Positions 1-6,927 of a stretch of DNA of 33,606 nt are shown here, piece after piece (position 1 is the first letter of the stretch; the number at the start of each line of letters is the position of its first letter). The notes beneath the pieces were generated by a model. It had not been told where the DNA came from. It ran no database searches and saw only the letters and a list, made by a program, of their open reading frames with translations. This DNA comes from Candidatus Taylorbacteria bacterium RIFCSPHIGHO2_01_FULL_51_15 (lineage in GTDB: Bacteria; Patescibacteriota; Minisyncoccia; Phycocordibacterales; UBA10002): contig MHRI01000009.1 of assembly GCA_001820935.1 (NCBI GenBank), positions 1 to 33,606 of the forward strand, read 5' to 3'. A program made the translations under genes and the position numbers.

Positions 1-67
1 TCCAATGGGCCCTTACGGGCTCATTGTGCGTGAGAACGCCATTTCATTTCGGTATCATTCTGTATGA

Positions 68-208
68 GAGAAGTCTAGTGGTGTCGGACTGGGGCTTTCT
101 ATTGTAAAATGGATTGCCGAGCTTCACGGAGGTGAGGTGAGTGCGGCAAATCGGAAAGGTAGGGGTATTATCATTAGTTTACTACTACCTATTAAGACTA
201 CGCATTAA
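68..208 (+). pseudogene. C-terminal remnant of a sensor histidine kinase
   Basis: The frame ending at the TAA of 206-208 encodes SSGVGLGLSIVK, then WIAELHGGEVSA and a run of hydrophobic strands. This is the G2 box and last strand-helix of a HATPase_c domain. The same frame has a TGA at 65-67, just before this motif, and the N/G1 boxes cannot be read in one frame upstream; a phrase reading SNGP at the window edge sits in another frame. It is therefore either a decayed kinase or one with a frameshift. The window edge removes the rest, so a sequencing error cannot be excluded. Confidence 0.55.
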
Positions 209-227
209 GTGACGGTCAGCAGGGTGG

Positions 228-255
228 TTGCATAATCTTGTCATAGTAATACTCT
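228..255 (+). promoter_or_regulatory. possible sigma70-type promoter of the DoxX gene
   Basis: TTGCAT (228-233) and TACTCT (250-255) are separated by 16 nt. The start codon at 262 lies only 7 nt past the -10 box, so the transcript would be leaderless or nearly so. The match to consensus is moderate. Confidence 0.3.
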
Positions 256-261
256 TTTAGT

Positions 262-687
262 ATGTACAGTGAAAAGGTATTCGAAGAGAGCGTCGCGCTT
301 CTGCGCATCGCGCTCGGCATTATTTTCTTCTGGTTCGGCGCGCTAAAGCTCGCGGGTTTTAATCCGGTCTACGATATTGTGTACGCGAGTTTCCCGTTTC
401 TCGCGGACGGGGTGGGGAACCTCTTTCTTGGAGGGTTCGAGGCGCTCATCGGGTTGGCGCTCATCTCCAATGCGTTTGCTAAAACGACGCACCTTATCCT
501 GATCTTCCATCTTCTCGGGACATTTACGGTCTTCATCACCGCTCCGGAGATTATGTTCGATCCACAATTTCCATTTCTGACGCTCGCGGGGGAATTCGTC
601 GTGAAGAATCTTTCGCTTGCTATGGGCGGCATCGTGGTTATCCTCTATCATATGCGCCACCCGCGGCTCTCCAAAGGGTGGATATAA
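262..687 (+). CDS. DoxX/DUF417-like integral membrane protein
   Basis: 141 aa with four hydrophobic segments, roughly residues 10-30, 50-70, 75-95 and 112-130. The first helix, ALLRIALGIIFFWFGALKL, is typical of DoxX-type proteins, and the late segment GEFVVKNLSLA resembles the DUF417/YkgB subgroup. Family members are small four-helix inner-membrane proteins, some linked to redox or oxidative stress; the substrate or partner here is unknown. The gene stands alone between the kinase remnant and the PaaX element. No Shine-Dalgarno is visible. The first palindrome of the PaaX element starts 9 nt after its stop codon. Confidence 0.8.
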   Translation: MYSEKVFEESVALLRIALGIIFFWFGALKLAGFNPVYDIVYASFPFLADGVGNLFLGGFEALIGLALISNAFAKTTHLILIFHLLGTFTVFITAPEIMFDPQFPFLTLAGEFVVKNLSLAMGGIVVILYHMRHPRLSKGWI

Positions 688-696
688 TAATTCATC

Positions 697-736
697 TTTT
701 AGCAAAGTACCCACGGCCGTGGGTACTTTGCTAAAA
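697..736. repeat. left 40-nt perfect palindrome of the PaaX element
   Basis: The left arm TTTTAGCAAAGTACCCACGG (697-716) is followed at once by its exact reverse complement (717-736), with no spacer. There is no T-run on either side, so it is not an ordinary terminator. The 38-nt core recurs at 1341-1378. Confidence 0.95.
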
Positions 737-742
737 CAGTCA

Positions 743-1345
743 ATGGATATCAGAGCCCGAAATTTAAAAGTGAGGAGAAAAAGAAAGTCCTTGGTCGGCC
801 CGGTTCAAAAGAAAATACTACTGCTTCTTCTTGGCGGGTTTGTCCTCTCGTGTACTCGTTCCGTAAAAAAGCAGTGGCGCATAGTTAAAGGTATACAGGA
901 AAGTTGGAGGGATATATCACGGCAGGCTGCAGAACGCGCTGTCAGCGCATTGTACGAGTCTAAGCTTTTGGAGGCGAAAGAAGGCAAAGATGGCACGATC
1001 ACGCTTATCTTGAACGAAGACGGCAAGAGACGAGCACTTACCTACCATATTCGCTACACGAAAATTAAACCAACGGGATTCTGGGATAAAAAATGGCGCA
1101 TCATTATGTACGATATACCCGAACACGAGAAGGGGATCCGCGACGCTTTTCGGGATCACCTGACACAACTTGGCATACGCAAACTTCAGCATTCAGCGGG
1201 AATCTACCCATTTGACTGCAAGAACGAAGTCGATTTCTTCATTGAATTATTGGATATACGCAAACATGTCCGCTTTATCGCTGCCGATTCTATAGACGAC
1301 GCAGCCTATTGGAAGCGCAAATTCAACCTCGATAGACATATTTAG
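743..1345 (+). CDS. PaaX-like protein: winged helix plus Cas2-like domain
   Basis: 200 aa from the ATG at 743. The open frame extends further upstream, but this is the first ATG after the left palindrome and it gives a basic N-terminus. Residues about 15-100 look like a winged helix-turn-helix (RNA/DNA-binding, as in PaaX), with the recognition region around RQAAERAVSALYESKLLEAK. Residues about 108-190 match the PaaX central domain, which has a Cas2-like ferredoxin fold: FWDKKWRIIMYDIPE, then FRDHLTQLGIRKLQHSAGIYP. The Asp of MYDIPE is at the position of the Cas2 metal-binding Asp. Such proteins are often auto-annotated as Cas2 in these lineages; no CRISPR array or other cas gene is present here. 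PaaX proteins are known repressors; whether this one represses, nicks DNA or binds the flanking palindromes is unknown. Confidence 0.8.
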   Translation: MDIRARNLKVRRKRKSLVGPVQKKILLLLLGGFVLSCTRSVKKQWRIVKGIQESWRDISRQAAERAVSALYESKLLEAKEGKDGTITLILNEDGKRRALTYHIRYTKIKPTGFWDKKWRIIMYDIPEHEKGIRDAFRDHLTQLGIRKLQHSAGIYPFDCKNEVDFFIELLDIRKHVRFIAADSIDDAAYWKRKFNLDRHI

Positions 1346-1379
1346 CAAAGTACCCACGGCCGTGGGTACTTTGCTAAAT
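1340..1379. repeat. right 40-nt perfect palindrome of the PaaX element
   Basis: The core 1341-1378 is identical to 698-735, and the outer A/T pair (1340, 1379) extends symmetry to 40 nt. It contains the TAG stop of the PaaX-like gene (1343-1345), so the palindrome is partly coding. tRNA-Val begins 47 nt further on. Confidence 0.95.
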
Positions 1380-1425
1380 GAGGGGTTTGCGGTCAATAAA
1401 AAAGTGCGATATCTTGTAGGAATCC

Positions 1426-1498
1426 GGGCGGTTAGCTCAGTTGGTAGAGCGCGTCGTTGACGTCGATGAGGTCAGAGGTTCGAACCCTCTACCGCCCA
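1426..1498 (+). tRNA. tRNA-Val(GAC)
   Basis: A full cloverleaf can be folded. The acceptor is GGGCGGT/ACCGCCC and the D-arm is GCTC-AGTTGGTA-GAGC. The anticodon stem CGTCG/CGATG carries the loop TTGACGT (anticodon GAC). The T-arm is AGAGG-TTCGAAC-CCTCT and the discriminator is A73. CCA is not encoded. The stop codon of the minus-strand gene at 1489 lies inside its 3' acceptor/T-stem region. Confidence 0.95.
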
Positions 1499-2274
1499 TT
1501 ACCAAATTGTAGACTGAAAAATCTTGTCTTGCTAAATTGTGCCCCTTCTGCCCAATAAAGCGTGCCATTCTTTGATTGCACATTGTATAGAGTGTAATAT
1601 TCTCTTTTCTCAGGAATTTGATACAGCACATTGAATGTGCCCGAGATAGTGTTATATCCTAAAAGCAAGCTTGTTCGGTATGTTCCACTCTTATACGCTG
1701 CCACAATCACTATGTTTTCGGAGAAATGAATAGAGTCACTGTTGATACGGTATTCGGAAGGCAGTGGTACGGTTTTGGAAACGCCTGATTTCACATTCAC
1801 CAGAACAAGAGTGTTTGCAAGGGTTGACAATGCAATCTGATCACCCGAGATAGCTATTGGCGGACTGTTCGGATTTTGCTTGTTATCAATGTTAGGCAGT
1901 AGGACTCGGCTCTGTTTTGAGGCAAGGTCGAATAACCACACTTCAAAATGGGGTACACTTTGCGGGGAATCTTCACGTTTTTCAACCCAAACAACGAAAG
2001 CGTCTCCCAAAGCTGCCGCATGAACACTTGTGGTATAAAAGATTTCAGTTTCGTCTTTTTTTATGCGCAGATCTCTTGTAGCGTTAAGAGTCATAGTATA
2101 GCCATTTTTGTTAAGGACTTTAGGCCATACATAGATTGAACCCTGAACATTTTCGCTTGTCCCGAGTGAGCCAATCTCGCTTGGCCGTTTCGCATCGGAG
2201 TTATTCCAGAATACCCACATTGCAACGCACGCAACGATGAATATAACAAAGACTTTTAAAACCAGTCTGTTCAT
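1489..2274 (-). CDS. exported beta-propeller-like protein, membrane anchored
   Basis: 261 aa. An N-terminal hydrophobic helix (about residues 5-24, LVLKVFVIFIVACVAMWVF) is followed by an extracytoplasmic part rich in short beta strands. Repeated motifs such as FEVWLFDLASKQ, QIALSTLANTLVLVNVKSG and LYNVQSKNGTLYWAEG resemble TolB/WD-like propeller blades, but no family is firmly recognised. Its start lies 1 nt after the stop of the thioredoxin reductase gene, which implies co-transcription. The last codons (GNGR and stop) are read antisense through the 3' part of tRNA-Val, so the present C-terminus may have been reset by the tRNA. Confidence 0.7.
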   Translation of the reverse strand: MNRLVLKVFVIFIVACVAMWVFWNNSDAKRPSEIGSLGTSENVQGSIYVWPKVLNKNGYTMTLNATRDLRIKKDETEIFYTTSVHAAALGDAFVVWVEKREDSPQSVPHFEVWLFDLASKQSRVLLPNIDNKQNPNSPPIAISGDQIALSTLANTLVLVNVKSGVSKTVPLPSEYRINSDSIHFSENIVIVAAYKSGTYRTSLLLGYNTISGTFNVLYQIPEKREYYTLYNVQSKNGTLYWAEGAQFSKTRFFSLQFGNGR

Positions 2275-2275
2275 A

Positions 2276-3202
2276 TCATTTCGCGTGCAAGTGCAAATAA
2301 ATATCCTCGAGCGCCTTTACCGCGTCACCGGCGGCAATGTTGTTCTGGTGGTAGAGCCCGTCGGTGCAATCCCCCGCGGCCCAAATGCCGGAGAGGGAGG
2401 TCTGCTGCGTTTTCGGGTCCACTACAATCTGCTTGTACTCGGTGAGCTTCACAAGGTTACCCAAAAATTCAGTCGCGGGGGTCGAGCCGATCTCGACAAA
2501 GATACCTTGCACAGGAAGCTCTTGCGGCCCTCCCGATTCGTCATTTTTATATACAAGGCCGGTAAGGAACCTATCTCCTTTTACTTCCAGAACTTCCGCA
2601 TTGCGAATTGCTCTCATTTTTGGATTTGTAAGCACCTTCTTAATGGTGATCGGATCGGCCTTGAACTCACTGCCGCGCGCGAGGAGCACCACGCTTTTAC
2701 AATAGGCGAGGAGCTGGGCGGCCGTTTCAAAACCGGCGTTGCCTCCACCGATGACCGCGACATCCATACCTGCAAAGAGAGGCCCGTCGCACGAGGCGCA
2801 GTAGGTGATCCCTCTGTGTTCGAGCGGCGCTGCTCCGGGCACCTCAAGTTTCCTTCGCGCGCTTCCCGCAGTGACGAGCACCGTTTTAGTCTCATATTCA
2901 CCCACGTCTGTCTTCACAAGAAAATGTCCAGTCTCGCTTTTTGTAACACTTACGACGGTTTCTCCGGATTTCACATCTACCATGTCTTCCGCGTAGGCGC
3001 GCAGATGGTTTTCGAGGTTTTTAGCAAGTTCGATCCCCGAAATCTTGATGGTCCCGATCCAGTTTTCGATGCCTTCAGAAACCGTGCTCTGCCCGCCAAA
3101 ATCCTTCGCGACAAAAAGAGTCTTGAGGCGCTTCCTCGAAGCGTACACGCCGGCGGCTACACCAGCAGGGCCGCCACCGATGATGGTAAGGTCGTAAAGC
3201 AT
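2276..3202 (-). CDS. trxB: thioredoxin reductase-like FAD/NAD(P)H oxidoreductase
   Basis: 308 aa, normal length for low-molecular-weight thioredoxin reductase. Motifs in order: FAD-binding IIGGGPAGVAAGVYASRK (residues about 7-24), FGGQSTVSEGIENWIG, the redox-active CASCDG (about residue 135), the NADPH-binding VIGGGNAGFETA (about 150), and the C-terminal FAD motif GIWAAGDCTDG (about 278). It should carry electrons from NAD(P)H through FAD and the Cys pair to thioredoxin or a glutaredoxin-like partner; the AhpF C-terminal unit is a close alternative. No thioredoxin gene is nearby. It is first in an apparent two-gene operon with the exported protein at 1489-2274. Confidence 0.92.
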   Translation of the reverse strand: MLYDLTIIGGGPAGVAAGVYASRKRLKTLFVAKDFGGQSTVSEGIENWIGTIKISGIELAKNLENHLRAYAEDMVDVKSGETVVSVTKSETGHFLVKTDVGEYETKTVLVTAGSARRKLEVPGAAPLEHRGITYCASCDGPLFAGMDVAVIGGGNAGFETAAQLLAYCKSVVLLARGSEFKADPITIKKVLTNPKMRAIRNAEVLEVKGDRFLTGLVYKNDESGGPQELPVQGIFVEIGSTPATEFLGNLVKLTEYKQIVVDPKTQQTSLSGIWAAGDCTDGLYHQNNIAAGDAVKALEDIYLHLHAK

Positions 3203-3220
3203 AAAGTATGAATTATGAAA

Positions 3221-3266
3221 TATGGAATATGGAATATGGAATATGGAATATGGAATATGGAATATG
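3221..3266. repeat. 7-nt tandem repeat (TATGGAA)6 upstream of trxB
   Basis: Six exact head-to-tail copies of TATGGAA plus a partial seventh lie 18 nt upstream of the trxB start, inside its probable leader. A possible -10 box for trxB (minus strand TAGAAT, 3280-3285, preceded by TGG) sits just beyond. The words resemble the ATGAAATATGG-type repeats at 19975-20035 and 20883-20956. Confidence 0.9.
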
Positions 3267-3310
3267 AGGAGACCAGTCTATTCTACCAGAAAAGTGAGTA
3301 AAGGGAATCG

Positions 3311-3335
3311 CAAAACCCGACCTCGGGGTCGGGTT
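3311..3335 (-). terminator. intrinsic terminator after ftsZ
   Basis: A 9-bp stem AACCCGACC/GGTCGGGTT with a 4-nt loop (3314-3335). Read on the minus strand it runs directly into TTTTG. It lies 28 nt past the ftsZ stop. Confidence 0.8.
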
Positions 3336-3362
3336 CGTACATCCTACATCGTACCTCCTACA

Positions 3363-4514
3363 TCACTTCTTCGAACGGCGTAGGAAGGCCGGAACCGCGC
3401 CCCAATCGTCATCGACATCTTCGAGCACCTTCTTTTCTTCAGGCGCTCCGGACTTCGAAGCTTCCTTCGAACCGGAACTTGGCATAATGGTGTTGAATAT
3501 TTTTCCGCGATCTTCCGAGCCTGATTTTTCAGGAGCAAAGAGCGGCTTGCTCTTTTGTCCATCGGGGAAACCGGACGCGATGACCGTAATCTTGATCTCT
3601 CCTTTCTTCAGCTTCTCGTCGCGAATTGTTCCGAAAATGACCTTCGCGTTCGGGTCGATCGATTCGGTAATAACCTTTGCCGCGTCCTGGATTTCAAACA
3701 TCGTAAGGTCATCGCCTCCCGCGATCGAGAAGAGCACACCTTTCGCGCCATTGATAGAGAGCTCAAGGAGAGGGGAGTTGATGGCGAGCTTCGCGGCCTC
3801 CTCCGCGCGCTTCTCGCCCGTCGCTGAGCCGATTCCAATGAGAGCGCTCCCCGCGTTTTCAAGAATGGAGCGAATGTCGGCGAAGTCGAGATTGATGATA
3901 CCCGGAGTGGTGATGAGGTCGGAAATACCCTCAACGGCCTGACGGAGCACCTCATCGCACATCGCGAATGCGGCCTTCGCGGTGGTCTCCTTCGAGACGG
4001 CGGAGAGCAGTCGGTCGTTCGGGATAATGATGATCGCGTCCACTACTTTTCGGAGCTCATCAAGACCTTGTTCGGCGAGGCGAAGTCGCTGGGCACCCTC
4101 GAAGAAAAACGGCTTCGTCGTTACCGCAACGGTGAGCGCACCCATCTCCTTGGCAGTCTTCGCGACAATCGGGGCGGAGCCGGTGAATGTGCCGCCGCCT
4201 TCGCCTCCCGCGATGAAGACCATATCGGCACCCTTGATCGCTTCTTGCAGTTCTTCGCGCGTCTCCTCCGCGGCTCGTTTGCCAACCTCAGGATTCATCC
4301 CGGTGCCAAGGCCACGTGTCAAATTCTTTCCGATATGAATCTTTCGCTTCGCTTGGGTGTTGTGGAGATCCTGCGCGTCCGTATTCACGCCGATAAACTC
4401 AACCCCTTTTACCTTGGAGTTGATCATGTGATTGAGGGCGTTCTTTCCCGAACCGCCGCAACCGAAAACCTTTATTCGCGCGAACGCTTCGACGTCAGTG
4501 GTGATTTGAGGCAT
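3363..4514 (-). CDS. ftsZ: cell division protein FtsZ
   Basis: 383 aa from the ATG at 4514. The frame is open for 79 more codons, but this start places the first GTP-binding loop (RIKVFGCGGSGKNALNHM) at the usual distance from the N-terminus. The tubulin signature region is present as GGEGGGTFTGSAPIVA; the canonical GGGTGTG reads GGGTFTG. The C-terminal conserved peptide DDDWGAVPAFLRRSKK, which binds FtsA, is intact. The protein polymerises with GTP to form the division ring. It lies 294 nt downstream of ftsA on the same strand, and a terminator follows. The gap may hold its own promoter. Confidence 0.95.
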   Translation of the reverse strand: MPQITTDVEAFARIKVFGCGGSGKNALNHMINSKVKGVEFIGVNTDAQDLHNTQAKRKIHIGKNLTRGLGTGMNPEVGKRAAEETREELQEAIKGADMVFIAGGEGGGTFTGSAPIVAKTAKEMGALTVAVTTKPFFFEGAQRLRLAEQGLDELRKVVDAIIIIPNDRLLSAVSKETTAKAAFAMCDEVLRQAVEGISDLITTPGIINLDFADIRSILENAGSALIGIGSATGEKRAEEAAKLAINSPLLELSINGAKGVLFSIAGGDDLTMFEIQDAAKVITESIDPNAKVIFGTIRDEKLKKGEIKITVIASGFPDGQKSKPLFAPEKSGSEDRGKIFNTIMPSSGSKEASKSGAPEEKKVLEDVDDDWGAVPAFLRRSKK

Positions 4515-4678
4515 GTGATTGATTTTCTTAACGAGCGATGGAGCGAGTTCTTGAAAATCATCATCCCGAGAAATCCGACTTTGGATTTCGAGGGAGCATC
4601 GCTCTGTACCCGAAATTTCTAAAATGGCTAAAAGCAGGGCTAAAACGACAATAACTAGACTCTCGGTAAGTAGAGGCC

Positions 4679-4706
4679 ATGATAACAGAGGACGCAAAAG
4701 AGTAAA
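4679..4706 (-). promoter_or_regulatory. possible ftsZ promoter
   Basis: On the minus strand TTTACT (4701-4706) and TATCAT (4679-4684) are 16 nt apart, about 165 nt before the ftsZ start. The match to consensus is moderate. Confidence 0.3.
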
Positions 4707-4763
4707 GGGGTTGACACATCTAGGATTCGTGCTTTTCTTTAGACAGTCCAAAGGGAGGACAAC

Positions 4764-4799
4764 CCCCTCTCAATCTCCCCCTTAGAAAGGGGGAGAGGC
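4764..4799. repeat. C-rich short palindromic repeat (CTCCCCCTT family)
   Basis: The palindrome TCTCCCCCTT-AG-AAAGGGGGAGA lies in the ftsA-ftsZ gap. With its left flank AACCCCCTCT it matches the copy at 18258-18302 in reverse orientation. Shorter relatives occur at 7245, 9422, 20077, 27778 and 27857. Confidence 0.8.
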
Positions 4800-4808
4800 G
4801 GAAACAAA

Positions 4809-5990
4809 CTACGGCAAGAACTGCCGGAAGAAATTCATGAGACCCTTGCGTGTTTGTTTGACAAACGTGAGACCGGAAATCGTCTCTTCATCGCTATTCT
4901 GCAGGCCAAGGACGCAGAGTCCGTAGGCAACCGACCATGACGCGTCTTTAATCTGCCCTCGAATGTTGTCGCCAAAAGAAACGCTCGCGACGCGCGAGGG
5001 GAGTCGGAGTGACGCCTTAGCAAGGTCATCAACCGTTTCGATAGCCGAGCCGCCACCCGTGAGCACGATGCCCGCGGGAAGGAGCCCGCTTCGTCCCAGC
5101 TTTTTGAGGTGCGCCTCAACAAGTTCGAAGATATCGGAGAGCCGCGCCTCGATAATCTCCTCAAGTTTCTTTCTCGGATAACTTGCGCCGATCACACTTC
5201 CGCGTTTCAGATCCTCGGCCTCCTCGAGCGGGACGCGAAGGCCAAGCGCGATGTCGTTGGTGATATCATTCGAGCCGATCGGGAATATTTCAAGGGAGAT
5301 GGGGAGGTTATTCTCGAACACCGCGATCGACACCGTCTCCGAACCGATGTTCGCAAGGACGACCCCCGCCATCTTTTGCTGTTTAGTGAGTGTGACCAAG
5401 CTCGCGGCGATGGGAGCGGCCACGAGATCCTCAACCTCGATTCCCGCTTCGGCGAGAGTTTCAAGGAGATCGTTCATGTGATGCTCGAAGCAGGTAATAA
5501 AGAGCGTTCGCACTTCAAGCTTGCTCCCTTTCAGTCCTTCCGGTTTTCCCATGATTGCCTTGCCGTCCACTTTGAAAAGCAGGGGAACGGTGTGCAAGAT
5601 CTTTCGGTTTTGCGAAAGAGACGCGGGGATTTCTTCTTTGCTCGTCTCGATCGCCTTTTTGACATCAAGCTCGGTGATTTCGAGGTCGGCTCTCGTAATG
5701 ACCACCGTGCCGCTCGAGGTGAAGCTCGAGAGTCCGATGCCTCCGATCGAAACCACCGCTCTTGTGATGGGGAACCCCGCCGCCTTTGACGCTTGCGAGA
5801 CGGCCTGTCTCACGCTCTTCCCCGCGTCGCTCTGACTCAAAATATAGCCATGCCGAAGTCCTCGCGACTCGGCGAAACCAACTCCCACCACCTTTGGAAG
5901 CTCGCGCTCACCATCGCGCGCGCTCTCCACAGCCACGACGCGCGTTTGATACGTCCCGATGTCGATGCCAACAGCAATAGATTTGGACAT
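4809..5990 (-). CDS. ftsA: cell division protein FtsA
   Basis: 393 aa from the ATG at 5990, chosen because the actin-fold phosphate-1 motif (IAVGIDIGTYQTRVVAVE) then starts at residue 5. Further motifs are the second phosphate loop region VVLANIGSETVSIAVFENN (about residue 210) and the adenosine motif GIVLTGGGSAIE (about 307). The C-terminal amphipathic helix KGLMNFFRQFLP is the membrane-targeting sequence. FtsA binds ATP and tethers FtsZ filaments to the membrane. It precedes ftsZ on the same strand, as in most bacteria. No Shine-Dalgarno is seen. Confidence 0.95.
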   Translation of the reverse strand: MSKSIAVGIDIGTYQTRVVAVESARDGERELPKVVGVGFAESRGLRHGYILSQSDAGKSVRQAVSQASKAAGFPITRAVVSIGGIGLSSFTSSGTVVITRADLEITELDVKKAIETSKEEIPASLSQNRKILHTVPLLFKVDGKAIMGKPEGLKGSKLEVRTLFITCFEHHMNDLLETLAEAGIEVEDLVAAPIAASLVTLTKQQKMAGVVLANIGSETVSIAVFENNLPISLEIFPIGSNDITNDIALGLRVPLEEAEDLKRGSVIGASYPRKKLEEIIEARLSDIFELVEAHLKKLGRSGLLPAGIVLTGGGSAIETVDDLAKASLRLPSRVASVSFGDNIRGQIKDASWSVAYGLCVLGLQNSDEETISGLTFVKQTRKGLMNFFRQFLP

Positions 5991-6093
5991 GAATGAAGAG
6001 ATGATCAATAACTGAATAACACGCAAACAACTGAATAACCGAGTGAAGAAAGTTATTCAGTCATTCAGTTATGAGTCGTTGGTGATGAGTAGA

Positions 6094-6474
6094 TTAAATC
6101 CCAAACTTCTTCCGGAACTTAATCTCTTCACGCTCCATTCTACTACCGTGTCGCAATCCTTTCAAATGAAGGAGGCCGTGGATAAAGAGAAATTTCAGGA
6201 AATTTAAGGGTGTGCGATCAAATACGCGAGCCTGTTCTGTAACTTCCGCGAGACAAAAAATGATTTCACCCGAAGTAGGGGAGAGAGGGAAACTCAAGAT
6301 GTCCGTCGGTCGGGATTTCTCGCGGTAACGCGTATTAAGCTTCTTCATTTCCGTGCTTGTGACAAACACGACGCTGAGCTCGTAGTTTTTTCCGAGGACG
6401 GCATCCTTTGCGGACAGAAAAAAACCCCGGGGCACCGGGAGCTTGAGGGGAGGGTTTGAAACCGAAAGCTTCAT
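6094..6474 (-). CDS. ybeY: endoribonuclease YbeY (16S rRNA maturation)
   Basis: 126 aa, short for the family. It contains the metal-binding signature H-x3-H-x5-H as HGLLHLKGLRH (about residues 99-109) and the preceding conserved RPTDILSFPL. YbeY is a zinc-dependent single-strand endoribonuclease used in 16S rRNA 3'-end processing and ribosome quality control. It lies downstream of rpsU on the same strand, so a small translation operon is likely. Confidence 0.93.
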   Translation of the reverse strand: MKLSVSNPPLKLPVPRGFFLSAKDAVLGKNYELSVVFVTSTEMKKLNTRYREKSRPTDILSFPLSPTSGEIIFCLAEVTEQARVFDRTPLNFLKFLFIHGLLHLKGLRHGSRMEREEIKFRKKFGI

Positions 6475-6507
6475 GGTGTTGTAAATGTCTAAATGGGGAA
6501 CTCAACA

Positions 6508-6583
6508 CCTACTACACCTATAACACCTACAACATCTACCACATTTACTACACCCCCAACATCTATCACATTTACAACAGGTA
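6508..6583. repeat. degenerate ~9-nt tandem repeat between rpsU and ybeY
   Basis: Loosely repeated words of the type ACACCTACA, ACATCTACC and ACATTTACT fill the 116-nt gap. No stem or coding frame stands out. Confidence 0.5.
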
Positions 6584-6590
6584 CAACGAC

Positions 6591-6848
6591 CTACCTTCGC
6601 CCCCGCTTCTTTTCCACGGGAAGCTTCCCGAGTTTCGCGAGTCGCTCCCGCTCGGCGCGTCTCTCAATAAACTTAAGGGTAGACATCTTTCTCTTTAACG
6701 TTGATTGGTTCCGGGTTTTGTATCGAAGGCTCCGGACTTTGTTCAGAACGCCCGAACCTTGCACGCGTTTCGAAAAACGGCGAAGCAAGCTCAAACTGCT
6801 TTCGTTTCCAGTCTTCTGCACTTCCACGTTTATATTTACGGCTGACAT
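6591..6848 (-). CDS. rpsU: 30S ribosomal protein bS21
   Basis: 85 aa from the ATG at 6848. The sequence NINVEVQKTGNESSLSLLRR, then FSKRVQGSGVLNKVRSLRY and a strongly basic C-terminus with ERRAERERLAKLGKLP, follows the S21 pattern: beta strand, helix beginning LLRRF, then a basic helix. It is longer at the C-terminus than E. coli S21, which is common in these lineages. S21 sits near the anti-Shine-Dalgarno end of 16S rRNA; here almost no gene has a Shine-Dalgarno. Confidence 0.85.
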   Translation of the reverse strand: MSAVNINVEVQKTGNESSLSLLRRFSKRVQGSGVLNKVRSLRYKTRNQSTLKRKMSTLKFIERRAERERLAKLGKLPVEKKRGRR

Positions 6849-6927
6849 TGGCAGAAGGATAACACAACGGGTGCGAGAGCGCAATCCCGCACTCCGGAGG
6901 CATATGCCCGTGGGCGCACGAGTGCTA

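Larger units (their letters stand above)
697..1379. mobile_element. putative palindrome-bounded PaaX/Cas2-like element
   Basis: One gene (743-1345) fills the space between two perfect palindromes that share an identical 38-nt core. The gene starts 6 nt after the left palindrome, and its stop codon lies inside the right one, so gene and palindromes form one compact 683-nt unit. No target-site duplication or transposase is visible. Calling it mobile is an inference from this architecture and from a related gene-less palindrome at 29809-29844. The alternative is an autoregulated PaaX-type repressor with two operators. Confidence 0.45.

Noticed and set aside
65-67. UGA recoded as glycine, as in Gracilibacteria/Absconditabacteria
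   Set aside because: Many genes here end in TGA (for example trxB, the HisRS-like gene and gyrA), and no conserved glycine is encoded by TGA inside intact genes.
743-1345. CRISPR-associated Cas2 and a CRISPR locus
   Set aside because: The Cas2-like fold comes as the PaaX domain behind a winged helix. No repeat-spacer array and no cas1 or effector gene is present; the flanking repeats are two palindromes, not direct repeats with spacers.
1437-1631. 64-codon minus-strand open frame with GGRGFEPLTSS
   Set aside because: This phrase is the familiar antisense translation of a tRNA T-arm; the frame crosses tRNA-Val and overlaps the better-supported exported protein.
2237-3211. 324-codon plus-strand open frame
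   Set aside because: Antisense to thioredoxin reductase, whose motifs are unmistakable on the other strand.
4515-4751. 79-residue N-terminal extension of FtsZ with a hydrophobic segment
   Set aside because: FtsZ has no membrane helix, the GTP-binding loop would be displaced, and a possible promoter lies within this stretch. The ATG at 4514 fits the family.
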